This document shows, in pieces, positions 33,310 to 35,991 of a stretch of DNA of 35,991 nucleotides; within the stretch, counting starts at the first letter, position 1, and each line of letters starts with the position of its first letter. The stretch is taken from contig JAIXRW010000053.1 in NCBI GenBank assembly GCA_027484985.1, positions 1-35,991 of the forward strand, in the 5' to 3' direction. The translations under genes were made by a program, and so were the position numbers. Under the pieces are notes generated by a model. That model saw only the letters and a program-made list of their open reading frames with translations, ran no database searches and was not told where the DNA came from. Origin of the DNA: Rhodobacter sp. GTDB taxonomy: Bacteria; Pseudomonadota; Alphaproteobacteria; Rhodobacterales; Rhodobacteraceae.

Positions 33310-35211
33310 ATGGGTGTAAACGTCCGCCCCATGCGCGGCCGCTTCGCCTCGCCTTGCTTGATCGGTAGTCCCGTGCCGAACCGTCCCGACCCCGCCGATG
33401 CCCGATCCGCCGACTGGCCCAAGGCCGGGTCAGCCGCACGCCTGCATCTTCGCATCCTTGCGACCACCGATCTGCACGCCCACCTTCTGGCATGGGATTA
33501 TCTGGCCGATTCGCCTGCCAGCCACGGCCTTGCCCAGCTTGCCCCGCTGATCCGCCAGGCCCGCGAAAGCTGTGCGAACTGCCTGCTGCTGGACAATGGC
33601 GATTTCCTTCAGGGCAGCCCGTTGGCCGACTGGCACGATGCCACGGCACAGGGCCCCCATCCCATGGTCACCGCGATGAACGCGCTCGGGTATGATGCGG
33701 GCACCCTGGGCAACCACGAATTCAGCTTTGGCCTGCCCCGCCTGATGCAAGCCCTGTCCGCGGCGCGCTTTCCCGTCGTCTCGGCCAATCTGGCCCGCAG
33801 CGATGGCCGCCCGCTGGCCCCGCGCTTTGCAATCCTGCACCGCGACATGATCGACAGCCTTGGCCAAAGCCACCGCCTGCGGATCGCGGTGATCGGCTTT
33901 GCCCCGCCCCAGACCACCCGATGGGAGGCCCTGCGCCTGAACGGCAGCCTGACCGCACAAGATATCCTTGCCGCCGCCGCCACCGTTCTTGACGACCTGC
34001 GCGCCCACAAGCCCGATCTGACCATCGCGCTGGCCCATACCGGACATGCCGGCCCCGAACCGGCCGAAGGGATGGAGAATGCCGCCCTGCCGCTTGCCGC
34101 CCTGCCGGGGATCGACGCGCTGGTGACAGGGCATACCCATCTGGTTTTTCCCGCTCCGGCCATGCCGGGGGAACTGGCCGGCAAGCCCGCCGTCATGCCG
34201 GGGTTTTTCGGGTCGCATCTGGGGCAGATCGATCTGGTTCTGGCCCGCAACGGCGCAGGCTGGCACGTCACCACGCATGACGCCCGCGCCCGCCCCGCGC
34301 CCGCCACACCCCGTTCCGATGCCGCACTGGCCAACGCGGCAGGCCCCGCGCATCGCGCCACGCTTGACTGGATGCGCGCCCCGCTCGGCCATCTGACAGC
34401 GCCGATGCACAGCCATTTCGCGCTGATCGCCCCCTGCGCCACCACCCGCCTTGTGGCAGTGGCGCAGCGGATGCACTGGCAAGACCGCCTGCCGCCCGAT
34501 CTGGCCCATCTCCCGCTCTTGTCGGCCGTGGCGCCGTTCCGCACCGGCGGGCGCGGCGGGCCGCAAAACGTGACCGACATTCCCGCAGGCCCCTTGCAGC
34601 GGCGGCATGTGGCCGATCTTTACGCCCATCCCAACATGCCCGTCCTGCTGTGCCTGACAGGGGCCGAGATTGCCGACTGGCTCGAACGCGCCGCCATCCT
34701 GTTCCACCGCATCGCCCCCGACAGCCGCGACACCCCCCTGATCCGCCCCGAAATTCCCGGTTTCGATTTCGACATGATCGACGGGCTGTCCTTCCGCATC
34801 GATCTTGCCGCCCCGCCACGGTTTGATGTGCAGGGCCTGCTGGCCGATCCGGCCGCGCGGCGCATCCATGGCCTGTCCTTTGCGGGCAGGCCCATCCGAC
34901 CCGACGACCGCTATCTTCTGGCCACCAACAGCTATCGGGCGGGCAGCGCGGTCTATCCGGGCACCCGCCGCCCCCCCGTCGCCATCGGCGATACACCGAT
35001 CCGCGACCTGCTGGCACAGCATATCGCCCGCCTTGGCAGCATCACCCCCGACCGGGGCGCCGGCTGGTCATTCCTGCCGATGCCCGGATGCAGCGTGACC
35101 TTCGACGCCTGCCCCACCGCCGCCGCCCATACCGCCGATATCGCGTCCTTCCGGCCCAGCGCGATCGGGCCGACCGAACAGGGCTTCCTGCGCTTTCGCC
35201 TGTCGCTGTGA
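33310..35211 (+). CDS. 5'-nucleotidase / 2',3'-cyclic phosphodiesterase-like metallophosphoesterase
   Basis: A 633-residue two-domain nucleotidase of the UshA/CpdB family, hydrolysing nucleotides or cyclic nucleotides with a dinuclear metal centre. The metal motifs are all present: TTDLHAH (52-58), DNGDFLQGSP (95-104), GNHEF (134-138), AHTGH (242-246) and GHTH (274-277). The C-terminal substrate domain ends with FDFDMIDGLSFRIDL and YLLATNSYR, as in CpdB. Unlike classical members, the N-terminus has no hydrophobic signal peptide; about 45 polar residues precede the catalytic domain. Starts at 33331 or a GTG at 33373 are possible and do not create one. It is followed 23 bases later by a HAD phosphatase gene. 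Confidence 0.88.
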   Translation: MGVNVRPMRGRFASPCLIGSPVPNRPDPADARSADWPKAGSAARLHLRILATTDLHAHLLAWDYLADSPASHGLAQLAPLIRQARESCANCLLLDNGDFLQGSPLADWHDATAQGPHPMVTAMNALGYDAGTLGNHEFSFGLPRLMQALSAARFPVVSANLARSDGRPLAPRFAILHRDMIDSLGQSHRLRIAVIGFAPPQTTRWEALRLNGSLTAQDILAAAATVLDDLRAHKPDLTIALAHTGHAGPEPAEGMENAALPLAALPGIDALVTGHTHLVFPAPAMPGELAGKPAVMPGFFGSHLGQIDLVLARNGAGWHVTTHDARARPAPATPRSDAALANAAGPAHRATLDWMRAPLGHLTAPMHSHFALIAPCATTRLVAVAQRMHWQDRLPPDLAHLPLLSAVAPFRTGGRGGPQNVTDIPAGPLQRRHVADLYAHPNMPVLLCLTGAEIADWLERAAILFHRIAPDSRDTPLIRPEIPGFDFDMIDGLSFRIDLAAPPRFDVQGLLADPAARRIHGLSFAGRPIRPDDRYLLATNSYRAGSAVYPGTRRPPVAIGDTPIRDLLAQHIARLGSITPDRGAGWSFLPMPGCSVTFDACPTAAAHTADIASFRPSAIGPTEQGFLRFRLSL

Positions 35212-35234
35212 TCGGCTAGGAAGACCGCGCAGCC

Positions 35235-35876
35235 ATGGGGAAAAGCCTGATGTTCGACGCCGTGCTTTTTGATCTGGACGGAACGCTGATCGATACCGAA
35301 AGCCTTGCCCTCACCTCGGGTCTGGCCGCCTTTGCCGCCTGCGGCCATCCGGTGGACGAAGCCTTCATGCACGGCCTTGTCGGCAAATCCGAACCCATGG
35401 CGGCCGAGATCATCCGCTGCAGCCTGCCCCTGCTGGACCTTGCCGCGTTCAAGACGGTCTGGGGCGCGGGGTTCGATGCCGCCGTGGCGCAGGGCCTCCC
35501 GCTCAAGACAGGGGCGGCCGAATTGCTCGGCCTGATCGGCCAGCCCAAGGCGCTTGTCACCTCGTCGGGGCGGGCGGGGGCGCATCACAAGCTGGGCATC
35601 ACCGGGTTGACCGCGCATTTTGCCCATGTGATCACGCTTGACGATGTGACCACGCCGAAACCCGAACCCGAACCCTATCTGCTCGCCGCCGAACGCCTTG
35701 GCGTGCATCCCGCGCGCTGCCTCGTGTTCGAAGACAGCGATATCGGCGCCGAAGCCGCCCACCGCGCGGGCTGCGTTGTGGTGCAGGTGCCCGATGTCGC
35801 ACCCACCGATGGCCGCTTTGCCGCCCATATCGCCGCCGACCTGATGGCTGGGGCGCGTCTGGCAGGGCTGATCTAG
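35235..35876 (+). CDS. HAD-superfamily phosphatase (beta-phosphoglucomutase/phosphatase-like)
   Basis: A 213-residue hydrolase. It has motif I FDLDGTLIDTES (nucleophile Asp13, acid Asp15), motif II LVTSSGR near 110, the motif III lysine in TTPKPEPEPYLLAAERL, and motif IV FEDSDIGAEAAHRAG. The helical cap and the EDS-x-x-G form point to the beta-phosphoglucomutase-like / sugar-phosphatase subgroup. The start at 35235 has AGGAAG ten bases upstream; the ATG at 35250 with GGGGAA is an alternative. It probably forms an operon with the upstream nucleotidase. The TAG stop touches the edge of the insertion sequence, so the last residues deserve checking. Confidence 0.88.
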   Translation: MGKSLMFDAVLFDLDGTLIDTESLALTSGLAAFAACGHPVDEAFMHGLVGKSEPMAAEIIRCSLPLLDLAAFKTVWGAGFDAAVAQGLPLKTGAAELLGLIGQPKALVTSSGRAGAHHKLGITGLTAHFAHVITLDDVTTPKPEPEPYLLAAERLGVHPARCLVFEDSDIGAEAAHRAGCVVVQVPDVAPTDGRFAAHIAADLMAGARLAGLI

Positions 35877-35991
35877 GGTTGGGACTCAATTGATCCACCA
35901 TGCGACAATTGCTGCGATCAGGACGGTTGAGAGGTATGTGTCTGCGCGTTTGTCGGAACGGGTTGCGACACGCCGGAAATCCTTGAGGCGG
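35877..35991. mobile_element. Edge of an IS5-family insertion sequence (truncated by the window)
   Basis: Sequence composition changes abruptly after 35876. The likely terminal inverted repeat starts GGTTGGGACTCAATTGATCC, and the transposase reading frame ends within it. The preceding CTAG (35873-35876) or TA could be the target duplication. The other end lies beyond the window. Confidence 0.75.
35886..35991 (-). CDS. IS5-family transposase, C-terminal part only
   Basis: The minus strand reads RLKDFRRVATRSDKRADTYL, then STVLIAAIVAWWIN and stop at 35886-35888. The pattern F/L-K-x-F/Y-R-R-x-A-T-R-x-D-K is the conserved C-terminal end of DDE transposases of the IS5 family (second reading frame in IS427-like members). 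It lies just after the catalytic glutamate helix, which is off-window. Only 34 residues are visible. Confidence 0.8.
   Translation of the reverse strand, partial: RLKDFRRVATRSDKRADTYLSTVLIAAIVAWWIN

Noticed and set aside
33295..33315. TTAACCAT sequence as a CtrA-type half site before the nucleotidase
   Set aside because: Only one half site is seen and the second TTAA at the required spacing is missing.

Overview
The window looks like a piece of chromosome from an aerobic or facultative alphaproteobacterium of the Rhodobacteraceae (Rhodobacter/Gemmobacter/Tabrizicola/Paracoccus-like). The evidence is the very high GC content with strong third-position GC, the protein styles, and a set of linked loci typical of that family: ccoNOQP and ccoGHIS, a divergent universal-stress gene, fnrL divergent from hemN, and a membrane-anchored cytochrome c next to prephenate dehydratase. 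Nothing in the window itself shows whether the organism is photosynthetic. A PpsR/CrtJ-like box between hemC and hemE hints at that ancestry.

Layout. 1-2.7 kb: FAD-linked oxidase and a sugar-efflux-like MFS gene, translationally overlapped. 2.9-5 kb: divergent haem genes hemC and hemE. 5.1-6.1 kb: a solitary inositol 2-dehydrogenase-type gene behind a candidate IolR operator. 6.3-10 kb: clpS, a HAD hydrolase, a D-Ala-D-Ala carboxypeptidase with a SPOR domain, and a fumarylacetoacetate-hydrolase-family gene. 10.0-10.37 kb: a gene-free block of hairpins and 112-bp tandem repeats. 10.4-19.2 kb (minus strand): the cbb3 oxidase structural operon ccoNOQP and the assembly operon ccoGHIS, separated by a frameshifted RTX-type gene. 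19.4-23 kb: uspA, a small membrane protein, fnrL and hemN. 23-30 kb (minus strand): a YejABEF-type peptide importer whose last gene abuts a glycosyltransferase. 30.2-35.9 kb: membrane-anchored cytochrome c, pheA, a SRPBCC protein, nudC, a 5'-nucleotidase/CpdB-like phosphoesterase and a HAD phosphatase. From 35.88 kb to the window end: the edge of an IS5-family insertion sequence.

The most coherent theme is oxygen-responsive respiration and haem supply. Four FNR boxes (ccoG, ccoN, uspA, and fnrL/hemN) tie together the microaerobic oxidase, its copper and assembly factors, a stress protein, the regulator itself and oxygen-independent haem synthesis. At ccoG the box, a -10 element and a corrected TTG start fit a class II FNR promoter with the box centred at -41.5.

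I did not find a convincing new biological system. The most unusual items are the repeat block downstream of ccoS, which appears to carry decayed copies of the ccoS 3' end plus its terminator hairpins, and the disrupted RTX gene inside the cco cluster. Others are a perfect AT-rich 28-bp palindrome upstream of yejA and a dispersed intergenic repeat related to GAGTATTTGG. I saw no tRNA, rRNA, CRISPR array, prophage or replication origin.
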